A stretch of 64,000 nt of DNA. Source: Chelydra serpentina. Lineage: Eukaryota; Chordata; Testudines; Chelydridae. A model generated the notes under the pieces. It was given only the letters and a program-made list of their open reading frames with translations, did not search any database and was not told the origin of the DNA. Location of the stretch: assembly GCA_037349315.1 (NCBI GenBank), contig JBAIAC010000057.1:17143501-17207500 (forward strand), read 5' to 3'. This document shows, one piece after another, positions 33,807 through 43,526 of the stretch; positions within the stretch are counted from its first letter, which is position 1; each line of letters begins with the position of its first letter. A program made the position numbers and the translations under genes.

Positions 33807-34444
33807 ACTGGAGCCCCTCCCACGAATAGCCCTGCTCAGAGTCCAGGCCCAGAGCTGGCCTCTACTAACACCAAGGTAGCAGCAGCCACATTGGGTGAGA
33901 CCCCAGCAGACTCCCTGCTAGCTTTGCTGTCACATTTAGCACAGCACGATCAAAGGGGCCTCTCATCTGAGGAGCTCAGGGATCTGGTGCCCTGCGTTAG
34001 CCCCCCAAGGGCCAGACTGGCCAGAGGTTCTGAGCAGCCGCAGCTCCCACATCAGCTAGGGTTGCCAGGTATCTGGTTTTAGACCACAACATCCAGTCGA
34101 AAAGTGACCCTGGGGGCTCCGGTCAGCACTGCTGACCAGGCCGTTAAGAGTCCAGTCAGTGGTGCAGCAGAGCTCCTTGCCGGCCCTGGCTCCGCATAGC
34201 TCCCAGAAGTGACGGCATGTCCCTCTGGGTGGCCCCAAGGTGGAGGGACCAGGGGGCTGGACGCACTGCCCTCGCCCCGAGCTCTTGCTCTGCAGCTCCC
34301 ATTCGCCAGGAGCCATGGCCAATAGGAGCTGCGGGGGCGGGGGCTGCTGGCGAGGGTAGCGCGCACCATGCAGCGCCACCTTGGCCCCTCTACTTAGGAG
34401 CCACCTGGAGGGACATGCCACTGCTTCTGGGAGCCGCCTGAGGT

Positions 34445-36028
34445 AAGCGCCACCCAGAGCCTGCACCCCCTCCCACACCCAAACTCCCACCCAGAGCCCG
34501 CACCCCCTCCCACACCCAAACTCCCACCCAGAGCCCGCACCCCCTCCCACACCCAAACTCCCACCCAGAGCCCGCACCCCCTCCCACACCCAAACTCCCA
34601 CCCAGAGCTCGCACCCCCTCCCTCACCCAAACTCCCACCCAGAGCCCACACCCCCTCCCTCACCCAAACCACACCCAGAGCCCGCACCCCCTCCCACATC
34701 CAAACTCCCACCCAGAGCCCGCACCCCCTCCCTCACCCAAACCACACCCAGAGCCCGCAACCCCTCCCACATCCAAACTCCCACCCAGAGCCCGCACCCC
34801 CTCCCTCACCCAAACCACACCCAGAGCCCGCACCCCCTCCCACATCCAAACTCCCACCCAGAGCTCGCACCCCGTCCCACGCCCAAACTCCCACCCAGAG
34901 CCCACACCCCCTCCCTCGCCCAAACCACACCCAGAGCCCGCACCCCGTCCCACGCCCAAACTCCCACCCAGAGCTCGCACCCCCTCCCTCACCCAAACTC
35001 CCACCCAGAGCCCGCACCCCGTCCCACGCCCAAACTCCCACCCAGAGCCCACACCCCCTCCCTCACCCAAACCACACCCAGAGCCCGCACCCCCTCCCTC
35101 ACCCAAACCACACCCAGAGCCCGCACCCCCTCCCACATCCAAACTCCCACCCAGAGCCCGCACCCCTCCCACACCCAAACCACACCCAGAGCCCGCACCC
35201 CCTCCCTCACCCAAACTCCCACCCAGAGCCCGCACCCCCTCCCTCACCCAAACCACACCCAGAGCCCGCACCCCCTCCCTCGCCCAAACCACACCCAGAG
35301 CCCGCACCACCTCCCACGCCCAAACCACACCCAGAGCCCACACCCCCTCCCTCACCCAAACTCCCACCCAGAGCCCGCACCCCCTCCCTCACCCAAACCA
35401 CACCCAGAGCCCGCACCCCCTCCCACATCCAAACTCCCACCCAGAGCCCGCACCCCTCCCACACCCAAACCACACCCAGAGCCCGCACCCCCTCCCACAT
35501 CCAAACTCCCACCCAGAGCCCGCACCCCCTCCCTCACCCAAACCACACCCAGAGCCCGCACCCCCTCCCTCGCCCAAACCACACCCAGAGCCCGCACCAC
35601 CTCCCACGCCCAAACCACACCCAGAGCCTGCACCCCCTCCCTCGCCCAAACCACACCCAGAGCCCGCACCGCCTCCCACGCCCAAACCACACCCAGAGCC
35701 CGCACCCCCTCCCTCGCCCAAACCACACCCAGAGCCTGCACCCCCTCACACACCCAAACCACACCCGGAGCCCACACTGCCTCGCACGCCCAAACCACAC
35801 CCAGAGCCTGCACCCCCTCCCACACCCAAACTCCCACCCAGAGCCCGCACCCCCTCCCACACCCAAACTCCCACCAGAGCCCGCACCCCCTCCCACACCC
35901 AAACCACACCCAGAGCCTGCACCCCCCTCACACACCCAAACTCCCTCCCAGAGCCCGCACCCCCTCCCACACCCAAACCACACCCAGAGCCCGCACTCCC
36001 CTCCCCCTCCCTCGCCCAAACTCCCACC
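34445..36028. repeat. 36-37 bp minisatellite array in a hAT element
   Basis: About 43 tandem units built on CCCAGAGCCCGCACCCCCTC, with two main unit endings (ACTCCC and ACCAC), giving lengths of 36-37 bp. The plus strand is C-rich and the minus strand G-rich. All long open frames here translate to simple repeats such as VREGVRALG and are artefacts of the array. Confidence 0.97.
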
Positions 36029-36358
36029 CAGGCCCGTCCTTAGGATTTATGGGGCCCTATGCAATATTATTAAACTGGTGCCTCTATGATACATTGAAGG
36101 CAGTCCCCAGCCGGTGCTGCTGACCGCAGTGTGTCGAGGGGGCACAGACCCCCCCCAGAGCCCACCCACCCATTGCTGACACACACTGAGCTTCGTCCAC
36201 AGCAGACACTGTGGCAGTGGCTCAAGGCAGGTTTGCGCTGTCACATGGGGGCTGCATCTTGCCAGAGCCCACGGCCCCCTGCAGCCCCTGGCCACTCCTG
36301 GCCCCCCACGAGCATTGTGACAGGAAGTACCAAGCAGAAATAACAACAACAATAATAC

Positions 36359-36540
36359 AAGTGTGTGTGCGTGTGAGAGAGACAGAGTGTGTGTGTGTGT
36401 GTGCATGCATGTGTGTGTGTCTGTGCGTGTGAGAGAGACAAAGAGAGAGAGACTGTGTGTGTGACTGTGTGTTGAGGGACTGTGTGACAGAGTGTGTTGG
36501 GGAGTGTGAGACTCTGTGTGTGTGTGTGTGTGTGTGTAAG
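36359..36540. repeat. (GT)n / (GA)n microsatellite
   Basis: Alternating GT and GAGA tracts with short interruptions over about 180 bp, inside the nested DNA transposon. Confidence 0.95.
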
Positions 36541-36660
36541 AGACAATCTGTATTGGGGGACTGGGACTCGTGAGAGGCAGAGCGTATGTAGGTGTAAGAG
36601 CCAGTCTGTGTGTGGGAGAGACTGTGTGTGCTAGGGAAGTGTGAGAGACAGTGAGCGCAC

Positions 36661-37341
36661 AGGAGTCACCTACTACAGGACAGGCCCAACAAAGAAAATA
36701 ACAGAACGCCACTAGCCATCACCTTCAGCCCCCAACTAAAACCTCTCCAGCGCATCATCAAAGATCTACAACCTATCCTGAAAGATGATCCCTCACTCTC
36801 ACAGATCTTGGGAGACAGACCAGTCCCCGCTTACAGACAGCCCCCCAACCTGAAGCAAATACTCACCAGCAACCACACACCATACAACAAAAACACCAAC
36901 CCAGAAACCTATCCTTGCAACAAAGCCCGACGCCAACTCTGTCCACATATCAATTCAAGCGATACCATCATAGGACCTAATCACATCCGCCACGCCATCA
37001 GGGGCTTGTTCACCTGCACATCTACCAATGTGATATATGCCATCATGTGCCAGCAATGCCCCTCTGCCATGTACATTGGCCAAACCGGACAGTCTCTATG
37101 CAAAAGAATAAATGGACATAAATCTGACATCAGGAATCATAACATTCAAAAACCAGTAGGAGAACATTTCAGCCTCCCTAACCATTCAGTGACAGACCTG
37201 AGGGTCGTAATTTTGCAACAAATAAACTTCAAAAACAGGCTACAAAGAGAAGCTATTGAACTTGAATTGATATGCAAACTAGATACCATCAACTCAGGAT
37301 TAAATAGAGACTTGGAATGGCTTGGCCATTACGTTAATTGA
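36661..37341 (+). pseudogene. PLE GIY-YIG endonuclease domain, open reading frame
   Basis: The frame is open from the first bases of the insert to a stop at 37339-37341, about 226 codons, without a lesion. It starts HLLQDRPNKENNRTPLAITF. The endonuclease module is near the C-terminal half: VIYAIMCQQCPSAMYIGQTG, then SLCKRINGHKSDI, with the GIY-YIG signature as I-Y...Y-I-G, the conserved R, and E in VGEHFSLPNH. A Cys-containing linker (PCNKARRQLCPH) precedes it, as in Penelope proteins. In the full element this domain nicks target DNA for reverse transcription. It is a truncated fragment without a start or RT, so it is not a working gene. Confidence 0.85.
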
Positions 37342-37544
37342 ATCTATTTCCCTTAAGTTAACGATCCTCATTCACACCTGTGTGTCAACTGTCCACAATG
37401 GCCATCTTGTTTATCACTTCAAAGGTTTTTCTTCCCCTGCTGTTATGGTTCCTCTCAATTAATGAGTCTCTTAAGGTTGGTATAGGCACTTCCACCTTAT
37501 CATGTTTCTCTGACTGTATAAATATCTGTCTACTGTATGTTTCA

Positions 37545-37585
37545 TTCCATGCATCCGATGAAGTGGGTACTAACCCACGAAAGCT
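37545..37585 (+). ncRNA. Hammerhead-ribozyme-like core in the PLE 3' region
   Basis: The sequence order is CCGATGA, A, then GTGGG-TACTAA-CCCAC (a 5-bp hairpin), then GAAA and AGC-TTAT-GCT (a short hairpin). This is the hammerhead order: CUGAUGA, stem II, GAAA, stem III. Differences from a functional type are C for U in the first box, one extra A before stem II, and G at the cleavage position. No stem I is evident. The copy at 29354-29546 has a perfect CTGATGA in the same place. PLEs are known to carry hammerhead motifs. Activity here is doubtful. Confidence 0.35.
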
Positions 37586-37994
37586 TATGCTGAAATAAAT
37601 TTGTTAGTCTCTAAGGTGCCACAAGTATTTCTTTCTTTCTTATTTTCGTTTCACTGAGCGCACTGTCACCTTAAGTCCCCCCCTTGCCCTCCCCCACCAA
37701 TCACATAGAAGTGGGGCAGACAGGCAGGGTCCAGGGAGGGACTCCGCTCCGGGTTGCGCCGCTCTGGGCTCCCGGGGCTGGATCGACACAGCTGGAGGCT
37801 GGAGCCCTCAGCCGGCCGGAGCCCTCAGCCGGCCGGCTGAGGAACGAGGGGGGGCGGGGAGGGGGTTGGGGAGAAGCCCGCCGGCCCAGTGCGGGGGAGG
37901 AGATGGAGAGGAAAGGATTCTAACCGAGGCCAGTGAGGGTGGTGGCCAAAATTTTTGGATGCCCTACGCAGCCACATGCCTAGGGACGGCCCTG

Positions 37995-38860
37995 CCCACA
38001 CCCCCTGCCACACTCCAAACCCCTCGGCCCCAACCAAGACCCCACACCCCAACTGGAGCTCGCCCCCAGTCCTACCTCCTGCCCCAGCCTGGAGCCCCAT
38101 CCTGCAAACCAAACCCCTCATCCCCGGCTCCACCCCAGAGCCCACACCCCAGTCAGAGCCTGCACCCCCCCCCCGCAACCCAACCCCCTGCCATGGGCCC
38201 CCTCCCGCACCCCAAACCCCTCATCCCCGGCTCCACCCCAGAGCCCACACCCCAGCCAGAGCCCTCACCCCCCTGCAACCCAACCCCCTGCCACGGGCCC
38301 CCTCCTGCACCCCAAACCCCTCATCCCCAGCTCCACCCCAGAGCCCACACCCCAGCCAGAGCCCTCACCCCCCTGCAACCCAACCCCCTTCCACGGGCCC
38401 CCCCCTGCACCCCAAACCCCTCATCCCCAGCTCCACCCCAGAGCCCACACCCCAGCCAGAGCCTGCACCCCCCCCGCAACCCAACCCCCTGCCACGGGCC
38501 CCCTGCTGCACCCCAAACCCCTCATCCCCGGCTCCACCCCAGAGCCCACACCCCAGCCAGAGCCTGACCCCCCCTGCAACCCTACCCCCTGCCCCAGCCC
38601 GTAGCCCCCTCCCACATTCCAACCCCTTGGCCCCAGCCTGGAGCCCTCTCCTGCACCCCAAACCCTTCATACCCAGCCCTACCCCAGAGCCCACACCCCA
38701 GCCAGAGCCCTCACCCCCCCCCCGCAACCCAACCCCCTGCCATGGGCCCCCTCCCGCACCCGAACCCCTCATCCCCGGCTCCACCCCAGAACTCGCTCCT
38801 CCAGCCAGAGCCCGCACCTCCCCCCCCCCCCCCAACCCAACCCCCTGCCCCAGCCGAGTG
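37995..38860. repeat. About 97-bp tandem repeat in a hAT element
   Basis: Roughly seven to eight units containing CACCCCAGCCAGAGCC, CAACCCAACCCCCTGCCA and CACCCCAAACCCCTCATCCC, with a spacing of about 97 bp between 38165 and 38555. Long open frames are proline-rich artefacts. Confidence 0.92.
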
Positions 38861-39084
38861 AAAATGAATAAGGGAGGGAGGTGGGATGGAGTGAGCAGGG
38901 GTGGGGCCTCGGCGAAGGGGCGGGGCGGGTAAGGGTGTTTGGTTTACTGCAATCAAAAAGTTGGCAACCCTAACATCAGCTGAACCCTAACATCAGCTGC
39001 GAGCGCTCAGCACGGCTGGAAACCAGGCCCCACCCTAGGGGTTTCACATTGGGCCCTCCAGAAACGAGACACTGAACTCCAAGG

Positions 39085-39432
39085 GTAGAGTTAGAGACTC
39101 ATAGACTCCAGGGTCAGAAGAATCATAGAATATCAGGGTTGGAAGGGACCTTAGGAGGTCATCTAGTCCAACCCCCTGCTCAAAGCAGGACCAATCCCCA
39201 ATTTTTGCCCCATATCCCCAAATGGCCCCCTCAAGGATTGAACTCACAACTCTGGGTTTAGCAGGCCAATGTTCAAACCACTGAGCTATCCCTCCCCCCA
39301 TAGAAGGGACCACTATGATCATCTAGTCTGACCTCCTGCACAATGCAGGCCACAGAATCTCACCCACCCACTCCTGGAATAAATCCCTAACCTATGTCTG
39401 AGCTATTGAAGTCCTCAAATCATGGTTTAAAG
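39085..39432 (-). mobile_element. CR1-A 3' end carrying a Cry SINE
   Basis: CR1-A 3' UTR pieces lie at about 39085-39120 and 39303-39432 (GACCACTATGATCATCTAGT). They are separated by the SINE and continue beyond the hAT element at 41918-42000. Only the 3' UTR is present. Confidence 0.85.
39121..39302 (-). mobile_element. Cry (tortoise Pol III) SINE
   Basis: A full-length copy in minus orientation: the CR1-type tail at 39121, and the tRNA-like head with GATAGCTCAGTGGTTTGAAC and a B box at the right end. It is inserted in CR1-A 3' sequence. Confidence 0.93.
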
Positions 39433-41917
39433 CAGGGGTCAGCAACCTTTCAGAAGTGGTGTGCCGAGTCTTCATTTATTCACTCTAATTTAAGGTTTCG
39501 CGTGCCAGTGATACATATTGACGTTTTTAGGTCTCTCTCTATAAGTCTATATATTGTATAACTGAACTATTGTTGTATGTAAAGTAAACAAGGTTTTCAA
39601 AATGTTTAAGAAGCTTTATTTAAAATTAAATTACAATGCTGATCTTACGCCACCGGCCTCGCTCAGGCTGCTGCCGGCCTGGGGTCCCGTTCACGTAGGC
39701 CGGCAGCGGGCTGAGTAGGGCCTGCGGCCGGTACCCCGGCTGACAAGGGGCCTGCAGCCAGAACCCCAGACCGGCAGTGGGCTGAGTGGGGCCAGCGGCC
39801 AGGACCCCAGACCAACAGCAGGCTGAGCGGCTCAGCCCGCTGCTGGTCTGGAGTCCCGGCCCTGCCCACATAAAGTGGGTACCTACCTTCTCACTGGTTC
39901 ACCCATTCTCTTAGTCTCTCTCTGCACTGAGCATAGGGCTGGGGGTGAAGGAGCAGGCTGGGGGTTGGGGTGCAGGGTCTGTCCAGGAGCTAGAATGAGG
40001 AAGAGGGCTCAGGGTTGGGGCAGGAGGTTTGGGTGTGGAGCGCTTACTTGGGCAGCTCCCATTTGGTGCGAGGGGTGCAGGTGGGAATGTGTGTGGGGGG
40101 GTGCAGGAGTTCCCGTTTGGTGCTCGGGGTATGTGTGTGTGCAAGAGTCAGGGCATGGGGTGTGGGGGGCTGGGTATGTGGGGGTGGGGGTGCAGGGCTC
40201 AGGGCTGGGGATGTGGGGGTGCAGGGCAGAGGCCTGAGGGTGTGTGGGGGGCAGGGCTCAGGGCTGGGCGGTGTGGGGGGGCTCAGGGCTGGGGGTGTGT
40301 GGGGGGACTCAGGGCTCAGGGCTGGGGTTCCGTCCGCCGGCTCCTGCCATCCGGGGTCCCGGCTGCCGACCCCGCTCAGCCCGCTGCTGGTCTGGAGTCC
40401 CGGCCCTGCCCACATAAAGTGGGTACCTACCTTCTCCCTGGTTCACCCATTCTCTTAGTCTCTCTCTGCAGGACTCAGGGCTCAGGGCTGGGGGTGTGTG
40501 GGGTGCAGGGCTCAGGGCTGGGGGTGTGGGGGGGCTCAGGGCTGGGGGTGTGTGGGGGCTCAGGGCTCAGGGCTGGGGGTCTGTGGGGGGGGCTCAGGGC
40601 TGGGGGTGTGTGGGGGTTGCAGGGCTCAGAGCTGGGGGTGTGTGGGGGGGCTCAGAGCTCAGGGCTGGGGGTGTGGGGGGGCTCAGGGCTGGGGGTGTGT
40701 GTGTGGGGTGCAGGGCTCAGGGCTGGGGTGTGTGGGGGGGGTGCAGGGCTCAGGGCTGGGCGGGTGTGGGGGGGTTCAGGGCTCAGGGCTGGGGGTGTTT
40801 GGGGGGGCTCAGGGCTCAGGGCTGGGCGGGTGTGGGGGGGTTCAGGGCTCAGAGCTGAGGGGGTGTGGGGGGGCTCAGGGCTCAGGGCTCTGTGTGTGTG
40901 TGTGTGGGGTGCAGGGCTCAGGGCTGGGGGTGTGTGTTGGGGGGCTCAGGGCTGGGGGTGTGTGTGGGGTGCAGGGCTCAGGGCTGGGGGGTGGGGGGGC
41001 TCAGAGCTCAGGGCTGGGGGGGGTGTGGGGTGCAGGGCTCAGGGCTGGGGGTGTGGGGGGAGCTCAGGGCTCAGGAGGTGTGGGGGTGCAGGGCTCAGGG
41101 CTGGGGGTGTGTGGGGGCTCAGGGCTCAGGGCTGTGGGGCTGTGGGGGGGCTCAGATCTTAGGGCTGGGGGTGTGTGTGGGCTCAGGGCTCAGGGCTGGG
41201 GGGGGTGGGGGGGCTCAAGGCTCAGGGCTGGGGGGTGTGGGGGTTGCAGGGCTCAGGGCTGGGGGGGTGTGGGGGCTCAGGGATGGGGGACTGTGGGGGG
41301 GCTCAGGGCTCAGGGCTGGGGGTGTGTGGGGGGGCTCAGGGCTGGGGGTGTGTGGGGGGGGCTCAGAGCTCAGGGCTGGGGCGTGTGGGGTGCAGGGCTC
41401 AGGGCTGGGGGTGTGTGGGGGCTCAGAGCACAGGGCTGGGAGGGTGTGGGGGGGCTCAGGGCTGGGGGTGTGTGGGGGGGCTCAGGGAAGAGGGCTGGGG
41501 GTGTGGGTTCGGCTCATGGGGGTGCTCCCAGCCCCCTGCTCTGAGTGGCTCACGGCAGGGGGCTGGAGGGGATATGCCCTGATTCCATCCCCGTCCCCAA
41601 GACCCCGTCCTCACCTCTTCCCCAGAGCAGCGAGTGCGCTGGGCTCCTCTTCTCCCCCGCCCGCTCCCTCGCTGTTTGGCGGGGAGAGAAAGGACGAGGG
41701 GCGGGAACCCAGCACTCTCGGGGAAGAAGCGGGGGAGGGGGAAGCTTGGCTGCCTGTGAACCAAACTTCTGCTCCCTGCCCCTGCAGGAGAGAGCGGTGA
41801 GTGGGGGGCGGAGAAGAACGGGCCGGCCCGCCAGGATTTTTAATGACACACTGCGTGCCATTAAAAATCAGCTCGCGTGCCGTCTTTGTCACGTGTGCCG
41901 TAGGTTGCCGACCCCTG
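39433..41917. mobile_element. hAT element with CAGGGGTC ends and a G-rich minisatellite
   Basis: It starts CAGGGGTCAGCAACCTTTC and ends GTAGGTTGCCGACCCCTG. A perfect 8-bp duplication, GTTTAAAG, is at 39425-39432 and 41918-41925, and the CR1 sequence joins when it is removed. The first 250 bp are A/T-rich. A 105-bp block (CTGCTGGTCTGGAGTCCCGG and what follows) occurs twice, at 39841 and 40384. No transposase. Confidence 0.95.
40190..41515. repeat. G-rich minisatellite array (GGGCTCAGGGCTGGGGGTGTG type)
   Basis: About 1.3 kb of units of variable length (about 25-40 bp) built on GGCTCAGGGCTCAGGGCTGG followed by GGGTGTGTGGGGG. All plus-strand frames stay open over hundreds of codons because of composition, giving glycine-rich translations. 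It is not coding. It has very high potential for G-quadruplex formation on the plus strand. Confidence 0.96.
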
Positions 41918-42726
41918 GTTTAAAGACTTCAAGGTGCAGAGACTCCTCCAGCAAGTGACCCGTGCCCCATGCTACAGAGGAAGGTGAAAAACTCCCAGGG
42001 CCTTTAAGGTTAGAAGGGACCATTATGATCATCTAGTCTGACCTCCTGCACAATGCAGGCCACAGAATCTCACCCACCCACTCCTGGAATAATCCTCTCA
42101 CCTAGGTCTCAGCTATTGAAGCCCTCAAATCATGGTTTAAAGAAGTCAAGATGTGGAGAATCCTCCAGTAAGTGACCCGTGCCCCATGCTGCAGAGGAAG
42201 GTGAAAAACCTCCAGGGCCTCTGCCAATCTACCCTGGTGGAAAATTCCTTCCTGACCCCAAATATGGCGATCAGCTAAACTCTGAGCATGTGGGCAAGGT
42301 TCACGAGCCAGACACCCAGGAAAGAATTCTCTGTAGTAACTTCTAACATCCCATCACCGGCCATTGGGCCTATTTACCACTGATCATCAAAGGTCAATTA
42401 ATTGCCAAGATCATGTTATCCCATCAAACCATCCCCTCCATAAATTTATCTAGCTTAATCTTGAAGCCAGATAGGTCTTTTGCCCCCACTGCTTCCCTTG
42501 GAAGGCTGTTCCAGAACTTCACTCCTCTGATGGTTAGAAACCTTCGTCTAATTTCAAGTCTAAACTTCCTGATGGCCAGTTTATATCCATTTGTTCTTGT
42601 GTCCACATTGGTACTGAGCTGAAATAATTCCTCTCCCTCCCTGGTATTTATCCTTCTGATATATTTAAAGAGAGCAATCAGATCTCCCCTCAGCCTTCTT
42701 TTGGTTGGGCTAAACAATCCAAGCTC

Positions 42727-42916
42727 ATTGAAGCAACAAAGAGTCCTGTGGCACCTTATAGACTAACAGACGTATTGGAGCATAAGCTTTTGTGGGTGAA
42801 TACCCACTTCTTCACCCACGAAAGCTAATGCTCCAATATGTCTGTTAATCTATAAAGTGCCACAGGACTCTTTGTCGCTTCTACAGATCCAAACTAACAC
42901 GGCTACCCCTCTGATT
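42727..42916. mobile_element. Palindromic PLE-derived insertion
   Basis: About 190 bp, flanked by CAAGCTC (42720-42726 and 42917-42923). It consists of two inverted PLE 3' ends: AAAGAGTCCTGTGGCACCTT on the left and its diverged reverse complement on the right, meeting near 42812. It is the same design as 29354-29546 but another subfamily. Confidence 0.88.
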
Positions 42917-43526
42917 CAAGCTCCTCGAGTCTACTTGCATAAAACAGGTTTTCCATTCCTCGGATCATCCTAGTAGCCCTTCTCTGTACCTGTTCCAGTT
43001 TGAATTCATCCTTCTTAAACATGGGAGACCAGAACTGCATATAGTATTCCAGATGGGGTCTCACCAATGTCTTGTATAACGGTACTAACACCTCCTCATC
43101 TCTACTGGAAATACCTCGCCTGATGCATCCCAAGACCGCATCAGCTTTTTTCACGGCCATATCACATTGGCAGCTCATAGTCATCCTGTGATCAACCAGG
43201 ACTCCGAGGTCCTTCTCCTCTTCCGTTACTTCCAACTGATGTGTCCCCAGTTTACAACTAAAATTCTTGTTATTAATCCCTAAATGCATAACCTTACACT
43301 TCTCACTATAAAATCTCATCCTATTACTATTACTCCAGTTTACAAGCTCATCCAGATCTTCCTGTATGATATCCCGGTCCTTCTCTGTATTGGCAATACC
43401 TCCCAGCTTTGTGTCATCCGCAAACTTTATTAGCTCACTCCCACTTTTGGTGCCGAGGTCAGTAATAAAAAGATTAAATAAGACTGGTCCCAAAACTGAT
43501 CCCTGAGGAACTCCACTAGTAACCTC

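Larger units (their letters stand above)
36661..37654 (+). mobile_element. 5'-truncated Penelope-like element (GIY-YIG type)
   Basis: A 994-bp insert flanked by a perfect 9-bp duplication, TGAGCGCAC (36652-36660 and 37655-37663). It holds the C-terminal coding region and the 3' UTR of a Penelope-like retroelement, ending in AGTCTCTAAGGTGCCACAAG and a TTTCTTTCTTTCTT run. The reverse transcriptase is absent because of 5' truncation. It lies inside a DNA transposon that lies inside a hAT element. Confidence 0.93.
36029..37994. mobile_element. Nested DNA transposon with CAGGSCCGTCC ends
   Basis: The left end is CAGGCCCGTCCTTAGG and the right end, in reverse complement, is CAGGGCCGTCCCTAGG. The 8-bp flanks CTCCCACC and CCCACACC match at six positions, suggesting a hAT. 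Because it lies in a similar-looking minisatellite, the duplication is weak evidence. It contains GT repeats and the PLE at 36661-37654. Confidence 0.75.
34057..38972. mobile_element. hAT element, TAGGGTTGCC family, with minisatellites and nested elements
   Basis: It starts TAGGGTTGCCAGGTATCTGG and ends AAGTTGGCAACCCTA. A perfect 8-bp duplication, ACATCAGC, is at 34049-34056 and 38973-38980. Its 4.9-kb length comes from two tandem arrays (34445-36028 and 37995-38860) and a second DNA transposon (36029-37994) that itself contains a PLE. Nothing in it encodes a hAT transposase. Confidence 0.9.

Noticed and set aside
34394..36027. Long open frames with repeated GVWVREGVRALG-type translations
   Set aside because: They lie wholly in the 36-37 bp minisatellite and stay open in several frames because of its composition. 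They are not genes.
36241..36712. Open frames with Thr/His repeats such as SHTHTHTHTH
   Set aside because: They are translations of the GT microsatellite.
37866..38932. Proline-rich open frames of 233 and 325 codons
   Set aside because: They are produced by the ~97-bp tandem repeat. Two frames are open at once and no domain is present.
40029..41800. Open frames up to 377 codons with glycine-rich translations
   Set aside because: They come from the G-rich tandem array in the hAT element. All three plus frames are open, as expected for an artefact.
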